A stretch of 14,238 bases of DNA from Fidelibacterota bacterium UBA6531 (GTDB taxonomy: Bacteria > Fidelibacterota > Marinisomatia > Marinisomatales > TCS55): assembly GCA_002436185.1 (NCBI GenBank), contig DJKX01000002.1:1-14238 (forward strand). The letters run 5' to 3'. A program made the position numbers and the translations under genes. Below, one piece after another: positions 14,178 to 14,238 of this stretch. Position 1 is the stretch's first letter, and the number at the start of each line of letters is the position of its first letter. The notes under the pieces are model-generated. The model did not search any database, was not told where the DNA came from, and was given only the letters and a program-made list of their open reading frames with translations.

Positions 14178-14238
14178 AAAGAGATGAAAAATCAATTATG
14201 AACAACTCGAGGTAAAACGTGCGTTATATACTAAATAT

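Noticed and set aside
14178..14238. Start of another gene at the right edge
   Set aside because: The ATGs at 14184 and 14198 lead to stop codons within six codons, and no longer frame opens before the window ends.

Overview
The window (about 14.2 kb, AT-rich) looks like chromosome of an uncultured Gram-negative bacterium of the broad FCB type (Bacteroidetes/Chlorobi/'Marinimicrobia'-like). The grounds are indirect. Most genes lack a good Shine-Dalgarno sequence. YbeY has Asp in place of its third metal-ligand His. Sulfate activation uses a fused ATP sulfurylase/APS kinase. Dispersed palindromic repeats of a type common in uncultured bacterial genomes are present. No ribosomal RNA or marker gene fixes the taxonomy, so this is an inference.

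Left edge (1-312, + strand): the last 33 codons of a membrane protein, followed immediately (TAG then ATG) by a small XRE/Cro-type regulator. A terminator at 354-375 serves the genes arriving from the right on the opposite strand.

Housekeeping block (397-11467, all - strand). Reading in the direction of transcription: a fused sulfate adenylyltransferase/APS kinase; a terminator hairpin; a coiled-coil zinc-ribbon protein; the RNase P RNA (rnpB, 8411-8828); then a tight cluster recJ - fabH - acyl-CoA dehydrogenase - pgpH (c-di-AMP phosphodiesterase) - ybeY - mazG - greA. From recJ to mazG, neighbouring genes overlap by 1 to 8 bases or are 3 to 7 bases apart, so this is almost certainly one operon. 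It combines DNA repair, fatty-acid initiation and oxidation, second-messenger turnover, rRNA maturation, nucleotide-pool sanitation and transcript-elongation rescue. The -35 and -10 elements of a strong promoter for the zinc-ribbon gene straddle the terminator of the sulfate gene.

Boundary (11468-11908): no gene. It holds two adjacent dispersed-repeat-like palindromes, a GC-rich hairpin at 11653-11673 and a compound palindrome at 11709-11806.

Accessory block (11909-14177, + strand): three genes of unknown role. The first and third share a C-terminal domain of about 100 residues (roughly 40% identical by hand alignment) that I do not recognise. The middle gene is a small YfiM/DUF2279-like membrane protein. 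The third gene is the most striking: its N-terminus resembles the arm-type DNA-binding domain of tyrosine recombinases, but the recombinase core is replaced by a transmembrane helix, a TonB-like Pro/Ala/Lys/Glu-rich linker and the shared domain. Directly upstream, 12920-13290 carries four paired copies of an RGTAGTTG motif, the last overlapping a consensus TTGACA. My inference is that a membrane-tethered, arm-type DNA-binding protein may recognise these repeats. This is the best candidate for an undescribed system here.
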